From Sphingomonadales bacterium (lineage in GTDB: Bacteria; Pseudomonadota; Alphaproteobacteria; Sphingomonadales; Sphingomonadaceae): a DNA stretch of 51,060 nucleotides. Under the pieces are notes generated by a model. It saw nothing but the letters and a program-made list of their open reading frames with translations, was not told where the DNA came from and searched no databases. The stretch spans positions 1 to 51,060 of the forward strand of contig JANXUK010000003.1 of NCBI GenBank assembly GCA_025356275.1, read 5' to 3'. This document shows positions 9,418 to 17,872 of this stretch, one piece after another. The stretch's first letter is position 1, and each line of letters starts with the position of its first letter. A program made the position numbers and the translations under genes.

Positions 9418-9984
9418 ATGACCAAGCGCATCCTCATCCTCGCCACCGACGGTTTCGAGACCTCCGAACTGACCGAACCGCGCCGGCTCCTGAACGAAGC
9501 CGGCTTTGAGACCGTGCTGGCCAGCCCCAAACAAGGTTCGATCCGGGGGCTAAGCCACACCGAATGGGGCGAAAGCGTCACGGTCGACAAGGCGCTCGGC
9601 GACGTTTCGGAGGATGATTTCGACGCATTGCTGCTGCCCGGCGGCCAGATCAACCCCGATATATTGCGCATGGAGCAGGGCGCGGTCGATCTGGTCAAGG
9701 CGTTCGACGCCTCGGGCAAGCCGATCGCCGCGATCTGTCACGGGCCGTGGCTGCTGGTCGAGGCGAACATCGTGATGGGCCGCACCGTCACCGGCTGGCC
9801 GTCGATCCGCACCGACCTCCGCAACGCCGGCGCCGACGTGGTGGACCGCGACGTGGTGGTGGACGGCAACCTGATCACCAGCCGCAAGCCCGACGACATC
9901 CCGGCGTTCAGCGCCGCGCTGATCAAGGCGCTGGGCGGCGGCGGCGCGGATGCCGCGCCGCAGGTCGAGGCGGCGGCGCACTGA
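9418..9984 (+). CDS. DJ-1/PfpI family protein (YhbO-like, type 1 glutamine amidotransferase fold)
   Basis: The product has 188 residues and a single DJ-1/PfpI domain. The nucleophile elbow is AICHGPWLL with C107 followed by H108, and the conserved acidic residue lies in DGFETSELTEP near residue 14. The LLPGG loop is at 72-76 and the TGWPSIRTDLRNAGA segment is typical of the YhbO/PfpI subgroup. Members have been described as glyoxalase III, protein deglycase or stress chaperone; the exact activity is debated in the literature and cannot be fixed from sequence. AAAGGA about 8 nt upstream of the ATG is a good ribosome-binding site. The C-terminal ~15 residues are Ala-rich and probably disordered. 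Confidence 0.88.
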   Translation: MTKRILILATDGFETSELTEPRRLLNEAGFETVLASPKQGSIRGLSHTEWGESVTVDKALGDVSEDDFDALLLPGGQINPDILRMEQGAVDLVKAFDASGKPIAAICHGPWLLVEANIVMGRTVTGWPSIRTDLRNAGADVVDRDVVVDGNLITSRKPDDIPAFSAALIKALGGGGADAAPQVEAAAH

Positions 9985-10018
9985 CGGTCGCAGGGGAGGC
10001 AGCTTGCAGCTCCTCCCC

Positions 10019-10360
10019 TTACCGCCCCTGCATATTGTGGCTGTCGCCTGGGATGTGGACGATGATCCCGTCAAGCGCCGGGGTCAGCACGATCTGGCAG
10101 GACAGCCGACTGGTCCGCGCCACATCGGCGGCGAGGTCCAACATGTCCTCCTCCTCCTCGCTGGCGACGGGCAGTGCGGCGAAAAACTCAGGGCCGATGA
10201 TGACATGACAGGTCGAGCAGGCCATCTGGCCCTCACACGTACCCTCCAGCGACAGTCCGGCGCCCTGTGCCACCTCCAGCAAATTGGCACCCGGCGCGGC
10301 ATCGACGGGTATAGCTGCGCCTTTGGCAGTAATGAAATTGACTCTGATCAAATCTGCCAT
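10019..10360 (-). CDS. [2Fe-2S] ferredoxin, adrenodoxin/Isc type
   Basis: The product has 113 residues from the ATG at 10360 (MADLIRVNFI). The cluster ligands are C42-x5-C48-x2-C51 and C88, the vertebrate/Isc-type ferredoxin pattern, with the acidic EEEEDML stretch (68-74) that binds redox partners in this family. It would carry electrons for Fe-S cluster assembly or a P450/Rieske-type partner. It follows the desulfurase gene after 16 bp on the same strand, so an Fe-S or sulfur-trafficking role is the best inference. The longer open frame upstream (to 10513) lies inside the desulfurase gene and is not used. Confidence 0.9.
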   Translation of the reverse strand: MADLIRVNFITAKGAAIPVDAAPGANLLEVAQGAGLSLEGTCEGQMACSTCHVIIGPEFFAALPVASEEEEDMLDLAADVARTSRLSCQIVLTPALDGIIVHIPGDSHNMQGR

Positions 10361-10376
10361 CCAATATCCCGCGTTT

Positions 10377-11462
10377 TCAGCCCTGCTGACGGGCGGCGGC
10401 ATCGATCCGTGCCAGCGCCTCGGCAAACGCTCCGGCCTTGGTATAGCGGCCAAATCCCAACCGGATAGAGGATTTCGCCGCCGCCTCCGACAGGCCGATG
10501 GCGCGCAACACATGGCTGGGCCGGCCCGATCCGCTGGCGCAGGCGCTGCCCGCCGAAAAGGCGATGTCGCGGCAGTCGGACATCAACCGGGCGACATCGA
10601 GGCCTTGGCGGTGCAGGTTGAGATTGCCAAGCCAGCGATGTTCGGCGCTGCCGTTGAGTTGCCAGCCCTGCATGGCGTCGCGCGCGATCGCCCATAGGTT
10701 CCCAACATGCGCGCCGTCGGCTTCCCGCGAATTTGCGCAAAGCAACGCCGCCGCCCCAAACCCCGCACACAGCGCCGGGCTCAGCGTGCCGGAGCGCAGC
10801 CCCCCCTGCTGCCCGCCGCCGTGGATCTGCGGCGCGAGGGCCACGCCATCGCGCACCCACAAGGCCCCAATGCCCTTGGGGCCATACAGCTTGTGCGCCG
10901 ACAGCGCGATCAGGTCAGCGCCGCCAAAGTCACTGGCAGGCCCCGCGATCTTGCCCGCCCCCTGCACCGCATCGCACAGCACCAGCGCGCCCTGCGCATG
11001 CGCCCGCGCCGCGACCTCCGCGATGGGCTGGATCGTGCCGATCTCATTGTTGACCTGCATCACGCAGATCAGATCTGTCCCCGGCGCGATGGCGAAATCC
11101 GCTAGCACACCCTCGCCCGTCACCGCCAGCCAGTCGAGCGCCGCGCCGCTGGCCTGTGCGGTATCGATCACCGCGGCATGCTCGATGGTGGAGAGCGCAA
11201 TGCGTCGCGGCGTCAGGCCCTGTATCGCCAGATTGAGCGCCTCGGTCGCGCCGCTGGTGAACACCACGCGCCCGCCGGGGGGCAGCAGCGCCGCGACATC
11301 CTCCGCCGCCATCTCCACCGCCGCCGCCGCCGCCCTGCCATAACGATGCGGCGAATGCGGATTGCCGAAACCCTCGTCCTCCGCGCCGGACAGCCACGGC
11401 AACATCGCGGCGCGCGCCTCCGGAGCCAGCGGAGTGGTCGCCTGATAATCGAGGTAGATCAC
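10377..11462 (-). CDS. Cysteine desulfurase (NifS/IscS-like), copy A
   Basis: The product has 361 residues from a GTG at 11462 that overlaps the stop of copy B by 4 nt (GTGA). It is a class V aminotransferase fold. H95 in IEHAAV stacks on PLP, D164 and Q167 lie in CDAVQ, the PLP lysine is K191 in SAHKLYGPKG, and the sulfur-carrying cysteine is C308 in SAGSACASGSG. All catalytic residues are present. The SACASG loop is of the class I (IscS/NifS) kind. The enzyme converts cysteine to alanine and a persulfide for Fe-S clusters, thio-modification or cofactors. It is about 40 residues shorter than E. coli IscS. Directly downstream lies a ferredoxin, which supports an Fe-S role. Confidence 0.88.
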   Translation of the reverse strand: MIYLDYQATTPLAPEARAAMLPWLSGAEDEGFGNPHSPHRYGRAAAAAVEMAAEDVAALLPPGGRVVFTSGATEALNLAIQGLTPRRIALSTIEHAAVIDTAQASGAALDWLAVTGEGVLADFAIAPGTDLICVMQVNNEIGTIQPIAEVAARAHAQGALVLCDAVQGAGKIAGPASDFGGADLIALSAHKLYGPKGIGALWVRDGVALAPQIHGGGQQGGLRSGTLSPALCAGFGAAALLCANSREADGAHVGNLWAIARDAMQGWQLNGSAEHRWLGNLNLHRQGLDVARLMSDCRDIAFSAGSACASGSGRPSHVLRAIGLSEAAAKSSIRLGFGRYTKAGAFAEALARIDAAARQQG

Positions 11463-12529
11463 GCGCGCCGGCGCCCCTCTACCACCGCGCGGATCACGCC
11501 GAGCAAGGCCGCCAGATCCTCACGACTGGTATCCCGCCCGATCGAGACGCGGAACACTTCGCGTGCCGCCGCCTCGCCCATGCCCATCGCCAGCAGCACA
11601 TGGCTGGGCTTGATACTGCCCGAAGCGCAGGCGCTGCCCGCCGATATCGCGATCCCGGCGGCATCGGCGCGGATCAGCAGCAGCGACGCATTGACCCTCG
11701 CCAGCCGGTACGCGCCGATGGTGGCAAGGCGGGGGCCATCGGCAGCGATCACCTCGGCCCCCAGCGCGGCCAGCTCGCCCTCGAACCACGCGCGCAATGC
11801 CTCGGCCCGCGCCAGCCATCCGCGTGCCGCCTCCAGAGCCATAGTCTCCAGCGCGACCGCCAGCCCGAGAATATAGGGCAGGTTCTCGGTCCCCGCCCGG
11901 TACCCCCGCTCCTGCCCGCCGCTAGGCGGCAACATCGCCACGTCGCGCACCAACAACGCGCCAATGCCGGGCGGCGCGCCGATCTTGTGCCCGGCGATCG
12001 CGATCAGATCGGCCGGCGGCAGCGGCAATTTGCCCGCGCCCTGCGCACAATCGGCCAGCAGCAGCGCGCCCATCGCGTGTGTCCGCGCGGCGATGGCGGC
12101 GAGCGGCTGGATCACCCCAGTCTCGTTATTGACCTGCTGCACCGCGATCAGGCCAGCCACCGGCAGCGCATCGGCATTCACCATCCCCCGCGCATCCAGC
12201 GCGATCAGCGCCGCCCCGGCATGGCGCAGCACCGCCGCATGTTCGCCGGCGCCGGCATAGCGGGCACCTTGCGTATGCGCCGACCACCCTATCGCCAAGG
12301 CCTCGCTCGCCCCGCCGGTAAAGATCACCTCGCCGCCCCAGCCCAGCGCAGCCGCCACCCGCCCCCGCGCATCCTCAAGCGCGGCGCGCGCGGCGCGGCC
12401 CGCCGCATGCTGGCTCGACGGATTGGCCCAGCGCGCCATGCCTTCCGCCACCGCCTCGCGCACTTCGGGCAGGATCGGGGTGGTGGCGGCGTGATCGAGG
12501 TAAATCGGGTCGAGGTAAATCGCGGTCAT
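11459..12529 (-). CDS. Cysteine desulfurase (NifS/IscS-like), copy B
   Basis: The product has 356 residues from the ATG at 12529. The PLP lysine is K182 (AGHKIGAPPG), the stacking His is H97 in GEHAAV, D160 lies in LADCAQG, and the reactive cysteine is C301 in SAGSACASGSIKPSH. Copies A and B share architecture but differ widely in sequence, so this is an old duplication or two distinct subfamilies. The N-terminus reads IYLDPIYLDHAATT: a short duplication of DNA near 12494-12522 repeats the first beta-strand (IYLD). An alternative ATG at 12586, with AAAGGG 8 nt before it, would add 19 residues that do not resemble the family. That upstream segment also overlaps the promoter of the divergent gene. 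Confidence 0.86.
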   Translation of the reverse strand: MTAIYLDPIYLDHAATTPILPEVREAVAEGMARWANPSSQHAAGRAARAALEDARGRVAAALGWGGEVIFTGGASEALAIGWSAHTQGARYAGAGEHAAVLRHAGAALIALDARGMVNADALPVAGLIAVQQVNNETGVIQPLAAIAARTHAMGALLLADCAQGAGKLPLPPADLIAIAGHKIGAPPGIGALLVRDVAMLPPSGGQERGYRAGTENLPYILGLAVALETMALEAARGWLARAEALRAWFEGELAALGAEVIAADGPRLATIGAYRLARVNASLLLIRADAAGIAISAGSACASGSIKPSHVLLAMGMGEAAAREVFRVSIGRDTSREDLAALLGVIRAVVEGRRRA

Positions 12530-12552
12530 CACGGCGCTGTTTCGCGCAAAAG

Positions 12553-12580
12553 TTGCTTTGTCGATAGCGCTTTCTATATA
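12553..12580 (+). promoter_or_regulatory. Candidate housekeeping promoter for the alpha/beta hydrolase
   Basis: TTGCTT at 12553-12558, a 16-nt spacer, then TATATA at 12575-12580. The A+T content here is well above its surroundings. It would start an RNA near 12587 with a leader of about 90 nt. Confidence 0.4.
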
Positions 12581-12616
12581 GCGCATCGCTTGCCCTTTCT
12601 CACCCTCCCCGCAGGT

Positions 12617-12675
12617 CCGGCCGTTTCATGCGCCCCAAGGGGCCGGCTGAGAGATTATTTCAGGACTTTGAACCG
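12617..12675 (+). promoter_or_regulatory. Structured 5' leader with thi-box-like motifs and a partly masked ribosome-binding site
   Basis: Three elements stand in order. A hairpin has the arms CCGGCC (12617-12622) and GGCCGG (12641-12646), with CCCC/GGGG inside its loop. Next comes CTGAGA (12647-12652), whose first four bases can pair with TCAG at 12660-12663. Last is TTTGAACC (12667-12674), directly before the start ATG. CTGAGA followed by TTGAACC is the pair of conserved boxes in TPP (thi-box) riboswitches, but the downstream TPP helix is missing. The AGGA ribosome-binding site (12662-12665) is partly inside the CTGA/TCAG stem. It may be a leader of unknown kind, a decayed riboswitch, or chance. 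Confidence 0.3.
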
Positions 12676-13332
12676 ATGCCATCAGTCATATTCCCGGGCC
12701 CTGAAGGCCGGCTAGAGGGGCGTTTTCAGCCCGGTACCCGCCCGCGCGCACCGGTGGCGATGATCCTGCATCCGCATCCCCAGGCCGGCGGCACGATGAA
12801 CGACCGCATCACCCAGGCGATGTACAAGACCTTCGTCGCGCGCGGTTTCGCCACGCTGCGCTTCAATTTTCGCGGCGTCGGGCGCAGCCAGGGCAGCTTT
12901 GACAATGGCGTGGGCGAATTGTCCGATGCCGCCTCCGCGCTAGATTGGGTGCAGTCGATCCATGCCGAGGCGGTGACCACCTGGATCGCCGGTTACAGCT
13001 TTGGCGCGCTGATCGGCATGCAATTGCTGATGCGCCGGCCCGAGATTCGCGGCTTTATCTCGGTGTCGCCGCCGGCCAATATGTATGATTTCAGCTTTCT
13101 GGCACCGTGCCCCGCCTCAGGGATAGTGGTGCAGGGCGCCGCCGATACGGTGGTGACGCCGGGCGCGGTGCAAAAACTGGTCGATAAATTGCGCACGCAG
13201 CGGCACATCACCATCCACCACGACGAAATCCCGCGCGCCAACCATTTCTACGAGAACGAGCTGAGCGAGATGATGCGCGCGGTCGACAATTACCTCGATA
13301 TGCGGCTGTCTCCGGATTGCCCGATCAGATAA
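12676..13332 (+). CDS. Alpha/beta hydrolase of the CocE/NonD-like short family
   Basis: The product has 218 residues from the ATG at 12676 (MPSVIFPGPEGRLEGRF). It has an alpha/beta hydrolase fold: HPHPQAGGTMNDR near residue 32 forms the oxyanion region, RFNFRGVGRSQG is a conserved strand-loop, GYSFGALIG holds the nucleophile Ser in the Gly-x-Ser-x-Gly-like elbow, and the C-terminal NHF supplies the probable catalytic His. Close relatives are common single-domain cytosolic proteins of unknown substrate in sphingomonads. An in-frame ATG at 12628 would add 16 residues that do not fit the family and would run through the leader structure. Confidence 0.85.
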   Translation: MPSVIFPGPEGRLEGRFQPGTRPRAPVAMILHPHPQAGGTMNDRITQAMYKTFVARGFATLRFNFRGVGRSQGSFDNGVGELSDAASALDWVQSIHAEAVTTWIAGYSFGALIGMQLLMRRPEIRGFISVSPPANMYDFSFLAPCPASGIVVQGAADTVVTPGAVQKLVDKLRTQRHITIHHDEIPRANHFYENELSEMMRAVDNYLDMRLSPDCPIR

Positions 13333-13365
13333 CCGGGCGGGCACCGGATTGTCCGATCCGCTGAA

Positions 13366-13563
13366 TTATTGGGGCGCAGCGCGGAGCAGAGGCGCGCTGC
13401 CCCCGGCGTCGGGCATCGTCCAGATCGCGACATTACCCGCACAGACCGCCGCCATCACCAACATTAACGCCGCCTTGCCCCGCATCCCGCGCCGCCACAA
13501 GGCAATGCCGCCCAGCGTCAGCGCCAATGCGCCCAGCACCAGCAGCGACAACGCTGCGGCCAT
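13366..13563 (-). CDS. Small two-helix membrane protein
   Basis: The product has 65 residues with two hydrophobic segments (about 3-23 and 31-49) joined by the basic loop WRRGMRGK, which by the positive-inside rule faces the cytoplasm. Its ATG shares one base with the upstream stop (TGATG), so it is coupled to the DUF937 gene. I do not recognise a family. The coupling and the clean membrane topology make it a likely real gene. Confidence 0.6.
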   Translation of the reverse strand: MAAALSLLVLGALALTLGGIALWRRGMRGKAALMLVMAAVCAGNVAIWTMPDAGGSAPLLRAAPQ

Positions 13564-14090
13564 CAGCGCGCGCCGCGCCCAGAGATCATTACAGCGATCA
13601 ACGCCGTCAACGCATTGGCCGTGCCATCATGGCCGAGCAATTCGGCAATCCCGGTATCGTCATCGCTGGTGATCACACCCTCGCTGTCGGCACGCGCGCC
13701 CAAATAGCCCCCGACCAGCATCACCAGCAGCGGCAGCGCCGCGCCCAGCAATGGCACAGGCTGCCCCGATGTCGCCGCCACATGCGCCACCACCGCTTCC
13801 GCAACGTCGCGCCCGCCCAGCACCCGGTCGGTCAGCCGCCAGCCGCGTGGCGCATCGGCGGGTGCGGGCGACAACAGCTCCACCGCCATCGCTCCGCCGC
13901 CGAATTCGCCCAGAATTTCGCGCAAGCCCCCGAGACCGTCAACTGGCTCATCGAACCGCAGACGAAAGCCGCCGAGGATTATCGGCAAAAGCGCCTGTGC
14001 GACATCATCCACGGCGGGCGGCGCCACCCCCAGGTGCCGCGCCAGCGCGTCTATGCCGCCGCTACGCCGCAGCGTGGCAAGCATTAGCAT
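13563..14090 (-). CDS. DUF937-type protein with C-terminal membrane segment
   Basis: The product has 175 residues. The N-terminal part (RRSGGIDALARHLGVAPPAVDDVAQALLPIILGGF) resembles the DUF937 repeat seen in YidB-like proteins, which pairs a degenerate helix-turn-helix-like motif with a Gly-Gly turn. A hydrophobic segment follows near residues 115-132 (LLGAALPLLVMLVGGYLGA). The C-terminus repeats the style with GIAELLGHDGTANAL. The function is unknown. It lies upstream of a coupled small membrane gene and downstream of another DUF937 protein on the same strand, a small family cluster. Confidence 0.72.
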   Translation of the reverse strand: MLMLATLRRSGGIDALARHLGVAPPAVDDVAQALLPIILGGFRLRFDEPVDGLGGLREILGEFGGGAMAVELLSPAPADAPRGWRLTDRVLGGRDVAEAVVAHVAATSGQPVPLLGAALPLLVMLVGGYLGARADSEGVITSDDDTGIAELLGHDGTANALTALIAVMISGRGAR

Positions 14091-14254
14091 CCCGAATTCC
14101 GATCCGGATTAATTTGCGACCATTGTTTTGGCCACTCTAATCCGGCGGAATGCGGGCGCAAGCACCAATGCAATTTAGTGCAACAATTGTATCAATGCGC
14201 CGCCGCCAGCGCCCGGCCAATCTCGCCGAATACGGACAACAGTCTGGTACGCAT

Positions 14255-14569
14255 TCAGCTTTTGCTGAAAAAGCTGCTCGCCATGCCCAGCATGCTCTGC
14301 TCGATCTGCGGATTGTTCTGCAACGCCGATGCGATCTGGCCTAGCGCGCCTTCACCGCCCAGATGGCCCAGCACCTGGTTCAGCGTATCGGTGCTGATGC
14401 CGCTGGTCTGCGCGGCGGTATCGACGGTATCGCCGGGTGCGGCATGCGCCGCGCCGAGCGCCGAGATCGCCTGGGTTGCCGTCGCCGGATCGATGCCGAC
14501 CTTCGACGCGATGCCGGCAACATCGAGATTTCCACCAAGCTGCCCCAGCAGCGAATCAAACAAGCTCAT
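14255..14569 (-). CDS. DUF937 (YidB-like) protein
   Basis: The product has 104 residues: MSLFDSLLGQLGG at the start, then IASKVGIDPATATQAISALGAA and TSGISTDTLNQVLGHLGGEGAL. This is the repeated alternating helix pattern of DUF937 proteins, close to E. coli YidB in size. The role is unknown. The ribosome-binding site GGAGGG stands 6 nt before the ATG. It precedes the larger DUF937 gene by 164 bp of AT-richer DNA with several short inverted repeats. Confidence 0.82.
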   Translation of the reverse strand: MSLFDSLLGQLGGNLDVAGIASKVGIDPATATQAISALGAAHAAPGDTVDTAAQTSGISTDTLNQVLGHLGGEGALGQIASALQNNPQIEQSMLGMASSFFSKS

Positions 14570-14978
14570 GCGTTAGCCCTCCAAATGACCCGCGCTTCAT
14601 GCCACGGCCCCGGCCCCGCGCCCAAGCGAAATTCGCTGCGCCGCAAAAGCGGGCCGGATCGGGGCGGGGGCCGCGAGCCATGCTGTGCGCCGGGCAAGCA
14701 GCGCTGTTAGCTGCGGCGCGGCATGCGTGCGGATGCACTGTCGCCCTGCGCCCAGCCGGCCTGTGCTGGCGTCAAAGGGCGAGATGCGATCAATCCGGCG
14801 ATTGCCGCGCGCGGGCGCTTGCGCATTTATCCGCGTTATCCAGCATGTGCGCCGCAACATCGTGGCCCGCGCCCGGCCCATTGCCACGCTGGCGCCAAGC
14901 GGCTACCCCAGCGCTCCCCGCCTCTCCCAAATGGCGCCATCCCCGCATGGCGCCGCTTTCGAACGGACCGCCGCCGGC
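14570..14978. other. Intergenic region before chvI, no gene recognised
   Basis: A 409-bp stretch between the divergent DUF937 gene and chvI. The chvI frame stays open through most of it (from 14685), but the translation is Arg/Ala/Pro-rich and unlike any response regulator. In-frame ATGs at 14931 and 14979 are both possible chvI starts. I see no tRNA, clear promoter or repeat. Confidence 0.5.
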
Positions 14979-15785
14979 ATGGGCGAACCACCCGAATATC
15001 CCGGCCCAAGCCGCAGCGCCCCAGCCCACAGCGCCCCGGCTGGCGACGGGCCGGCGGGCGATGCCGCCGCGCCCGCCGCCAAGCAGGTCATCGCGCTGGT
15101 CGATGATGATCGCAATATCCTGACCAGCGTCTCTATCGGGCTTCAGGCGGAGGGCTTCGTCACCCGCGTCTATGCCGATGGCGCCAGCGCGCTCAAGGCC
15201 TGTCTGGAGAACCCGCCCGATCTGGCGATCTTCGACATCAAGATGCCGCGTATGGACGGGTACGAATTGCTCCAGCGGCTGCGGGCCAAATCGGCGCTGC
15301 CCGTGATCTTCCTGACCTCGCGCGATGGCGAGCCCGATGAGGCACTGGGGCTGGCGATGGGCGCCGACGATTACATCGCCAAACCGTTCAGCCAGCGGCT
15401 ACTGGTCGCGCGCATCCGCGCCATCCTGCGCCGCCACACCCCGGCGCGCAGTGACGCCGCCGCTCCCGCTGGCGACCTGCCCGATCCGGTGCGGCGCGGC
15501 CGGCTAACGCTGGACCCGGCGCGGCACGAGGTCCGCTGGGACGGGCGGCCGGTGTCGCTGACGGTTACCGAATTTCTGATTCTGGAGGCGCTGGCGGCGC
15601 GGCCCGGGGTGATCAAAAGCCGTAATCAGCTGATGGATGCCGCCTATAGCGACGACATTTACGTCGATGATCGCACCATAGACAGCCATATCAAGCGGCT
15701 GCGGCGCAAATTCCGCAGCGTCGATCCGGGCTTCGGCGCGGTCGAGACCCTGTACGGCGCAGGCTATTCCTTTGCCGATGGCTGA
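14979..15785 (+). CDS. chvI: OmpR-family response regulator ChvI
   Basis: The product has 268 residues from 14979. A disordered Pro/Ala-rich lead of about 34 residues precedes the receiver domain, which starts at [13 protein letters not shown]. The acidic pocket is VDDD and the phospho-acceptor is D86 in [14 protein letters not shown], with the Thr/Ser switch in FLTSRD and Lys in AKPFSQ. The C-terminal winged helix ([21 protein letters not shown] to TLYGAGYSF) is of the OmpR/PhoB type. Sequence and partner identify ChvI of the alphaproteobacterial envelope/acid-stress system. The gene overlaps chvG by 8 bp. The start is uncertain (14931 would add 16 residues); pckA, often beside chvI, is absent here. 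Confidence 0.9.
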   Translation: MGEPPEYPGPSRSAPAHSAPAGDGPAGDAAAPAAKQVIALVDDDRNILTSVSIGLQAEGFVTRVYADGASALKACLENPPDLAIFDIKMPRMDGYELLQRLRAKSALPVIFLTSRDGEPDEALGLAMGADDYIAKPFSQRLLVARIRAILRRHTPARSDAAAPAGDLPDPVRRGRLTLDPARHEVRWDGRPVSLTVTEFLILEALAARPGVIKSRNQLMDAAYSDDIYVDDRTIDSHIKRLRRKFRSVDPGFGAVETLYGAGYSFADG

Positions 15786-17379
15786 GCTGGGCGCGCGCCA
15801 TTATCGGGCCCGCCGCCCCCTGTCTGGCCGGCTGGGATCGCTGACCGCGCGCATCCTGACGCTCAACCTGATCGTGCTGGTGCTGATGGCGTCGAGCCTG
15901 TTTTATCTCGATTCCTACCGCAATCAGCTGGTGCGCGAACGGCTGGGCCGTGCGCGTGGGGAGGCCGAGATCGCCGCCGTTGCGCTGGCGCGGGTGCGGC
16001 CCGATGAGCGCGGCGCACTGATCGCCGGAATCGGCACCAGCCAGCATATCAGGCTGCGGCTGTTCGCGCCGGGCGGCGGATTGTTGGCGGACAGTTTCGC
16101 GCTGGCGCCGCCGTCCTTTGCCTTTGCCGATCCGGCGCATCAGCCGGCGCTGCAAAGCGCCGCGCGGCTGCTCGACCGGGGGATGGACGCGCTGCTCGGC
16201 AAGGCGGCGGTTGCAGATTACCGTACCGGTCCGGCGGAAACCACCGCCGCGCATTGGCCCGAGGTTGCGTCCGCGCGCGCCGCCGGCATCGCCATCGCCT
16301 TTGAACGCTATGCCCCCGACCGCACCCCGGTAATCACCGCCGCCGCGCCAGTCGGGGGCGACGGCGCGATGCTGCTGACCCTGCGCAATTCGCCCGATAT
16401 CACCCAGAGCGTGCGCGATGCGCGTCAGACTTTGGGCATTGTGCTGGGCGTCGCGCTGCTGGCTACGATCGCGCTGTCGCTGTTTCTGGCGCGGACCATT
16501 GTGAAGCCGCTGCGCACGCTGGTGCGCGCTGCCGTGCGGGTGCGGCGCGGGCGCGACCGTGCCGTCGTGGTACCGCGCCTGCCCGACCGCCGCGACGAGA
16601 TCGGCCTGCTGGCCCGCGCCATCTCCGACATGACCGCCACCCTGCGCCAGCGGATCGACGCAGTGGAAAGCTTCGCCGCCGATGTCGCGCATGAGATCAA
16701 GAACCCGCTGGCCAGCCTGCGCAGTGCGCTGGAATCGCTCGACAAGGTGGAGGATGCCGATCTGCGCCGGCAATTGGCGGCCATCGCGGCACATGACGTA
16801 CAGCGAATCGACCGGCTGGTCACCGAAATCGCTGACGCCAGCCGGGTCGATGCCGAACTGAGCCGCACCACCTTCGTCGCGGTCGACCTGCTGGCGCTGG
16901 CGGTGGCGCTGGTCGGCGCGCGTGAGGCGCGCGGCGTCAATGCCGGGCGCGTGGTGCGGATAGACGACCGTGGCAGCGGGGATACCGTGGTCGCGGGCGA
17001 TCCGGCGCGGCTGGAGCGGGTGTTCAGCAATCTGCTCGACAATGCGGTGTCCTTCTCGCCGGCGGGCGGGGTGATCGCGGTTGACGTCAGCAGCAGCGGC
17101 GGGCGCGTGTTCGCCGAATTCCGCGATCAGGGCCCAGGTATCGCCCCCGAGGCGCGCGAGCGGGTGTTCGAGAGGTTCCACTCGCTGCGCCCCGACAGCG
17201 AGGATTTCGGCAGCCACAGCGGGCTCGGCCTCGCCATCGCGCGCACCATCGTCGAGGCGCATGACGGAACTCTCACTGCGCTCGACCCGGTTCCGGGTGA
17301 TGAGGGCTCGGGGCGCACCGGCGGTGCGCGGCTGGTGGTGGCGATCCCGGCCTATCGCGGCGCGGAGGCGGAGGAATGA
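15778..17379 (+). CDS. chvG: Sensor histidine kinase ChvG
   Basis: The product has 533 residues from the ATG at 15778. There are two transmembrane segments (near 24-44 and 217-240) around a periplasmic sensor of about 170 residues, then a HAMP domain, a HisKA dimerisation domain with the phospho-acceptor in [14 protein letters not shown], and an HATPase_c domain with N box [12 protein letters not shown]1 DQGPGIAPE and G2 HSGLGLAI. It phosphorylates ChvI. In Agrobacterium, Sinorhizobium and Caulobacter this pair governs envelope, exopolysaccharide and acid-stress genes, with the periplasmic ExoR as negative partner in rhizobia; no exoR is seen here. It overlaps chvI and hprK, so the three are co-translated. 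Confidence 0.92.
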   Translation: MAELGARHYRARRPLSGRLGSLTARILTLNLIVLVLMASSLFYLDSYRNQLVRERLGRARGEAEIAAVALARVRPDERGALIAGIGTSQHIRLRLFAPGGGLLADSFALAPPSFAFADPAHQPALQSAARLLDRGMDALLGKAAVADYRTGPAETTAAHWPEVASARAAGIAIAFERYAPDRTPVITAAAPVGGDGAMLLTLRNSPDITQSVRDARQTLGIVLGVALLATIALSLFLARTIVKPLRTLVRAAVRVRRGRDRAVVVPRLPDRRDEIGLLARAISDMTATLRQRIDAVESFAADVAHEIKNPLASLRSALESLDKVEDADLRRQLAAIAAHDVQRIDRLVTEIADASRVDAELSRTTFVAVDLLALAVALVGAREARGVNAGRVVRIDDRGSGDTVVAGDPARLERVFSNLLDNAVSFSPAGGVIAVDVSSSGGRVFAEFRDQGPGIAPEARERVFERFHSLRPDSEDFGSHSGLGLAIARTIVEAHDGTLTALDPVPGDEGSGRTGGARLVVAIPAYRGAEAEE

Positions 17380-17789
17380 TCCTGCGTCAGGCCGGCTGCG
17401 TCGCGATCGGCGGGCGCGGCGTGTTGATCGAGGGGGCGCCGGGTTGCGGCAAATCCTCCCTTGCGCTGGCGCTGATCGATCGCGGCGCGGTGCTGGTGGG
17501 CGATGATGGGGTGGCGTTGCGCCTCGACAAAGGCCGGCTGACCGCCAGCCCGCCGCCCGCCACGCGCGGGTTGATCGAGGTGCGCAATGTCGGGCTGCTT
17601 ACCCTCCCGGTGTGCGAGGCGCGCGTGGCCCTGCTGCTGCGGCTGAGCCCCGACGCGCCGCGCTATGTCGAGGTCGCGCCGCGCGAAATCATCGCGGGGG
17701 TCGGCGTGCCGGTCATCATGCTATGGCCTGATACGCCGGCGCTGGCGCTGCGGGCGGAAATGGCGCTGGCGCGGCACGGGCTGGATTAG
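17376..17789 (+). CDS. hprK: Short HPr kinase/phosphorylase
   Basis: The product has 137 residues and consists only of the C-terminal kinase domain of HprK. Walker A is GAPGCGKSS (20-28), and GDDGVALR is the HprK-specific acidic motif that binds Mg and HPr. The enzyme adds or removes phosphate at Ser of HPr. Firmicute enzymes have about 310 residues; the short form without the N-terminal domain is normal in alphaproteobacteria. The ATG overlaps the chvG stop (ATGA). Clustering with HPr and EIIA ten genes' worth closer than chance fits the regulatory PTS. Confidence 0.9.
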   Translation: MILRQAGCVAIGGRGVLIEGAPGCGKSSLALALIDRGAVLVGDDGVALRLDKGRLTASPPPATRGLIEVRNVGLLTLPVCEARVALLLRLSPDAPRYVEVAPREIIAGVGVPVIMLWPDTPALALRAEMALARHGLD

Positions 17790-17872
17790 CGCAAAACGGG
17801 CGTCCAATTGCCGGACACACCAGGCACCATCCCCCTTCCCTTTTGACACCCATGGGCGCAGAGCGGGCGCGC

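Noticed and set aside
12617..12700. True TPP riboswitch
   Set aside because: Only two sequence boxes match; the helix with TGATCTGG and GCCAGCG and the closing stem are absent, and the gene is not thiamine-related. Kept only as a structured-leader finding.
15691..17262. 523-residue open frame antisense to chvG
   Set aside because: Same explanation; low-complexity Arg/Gln/His protein opposite a complete histidine kinase.
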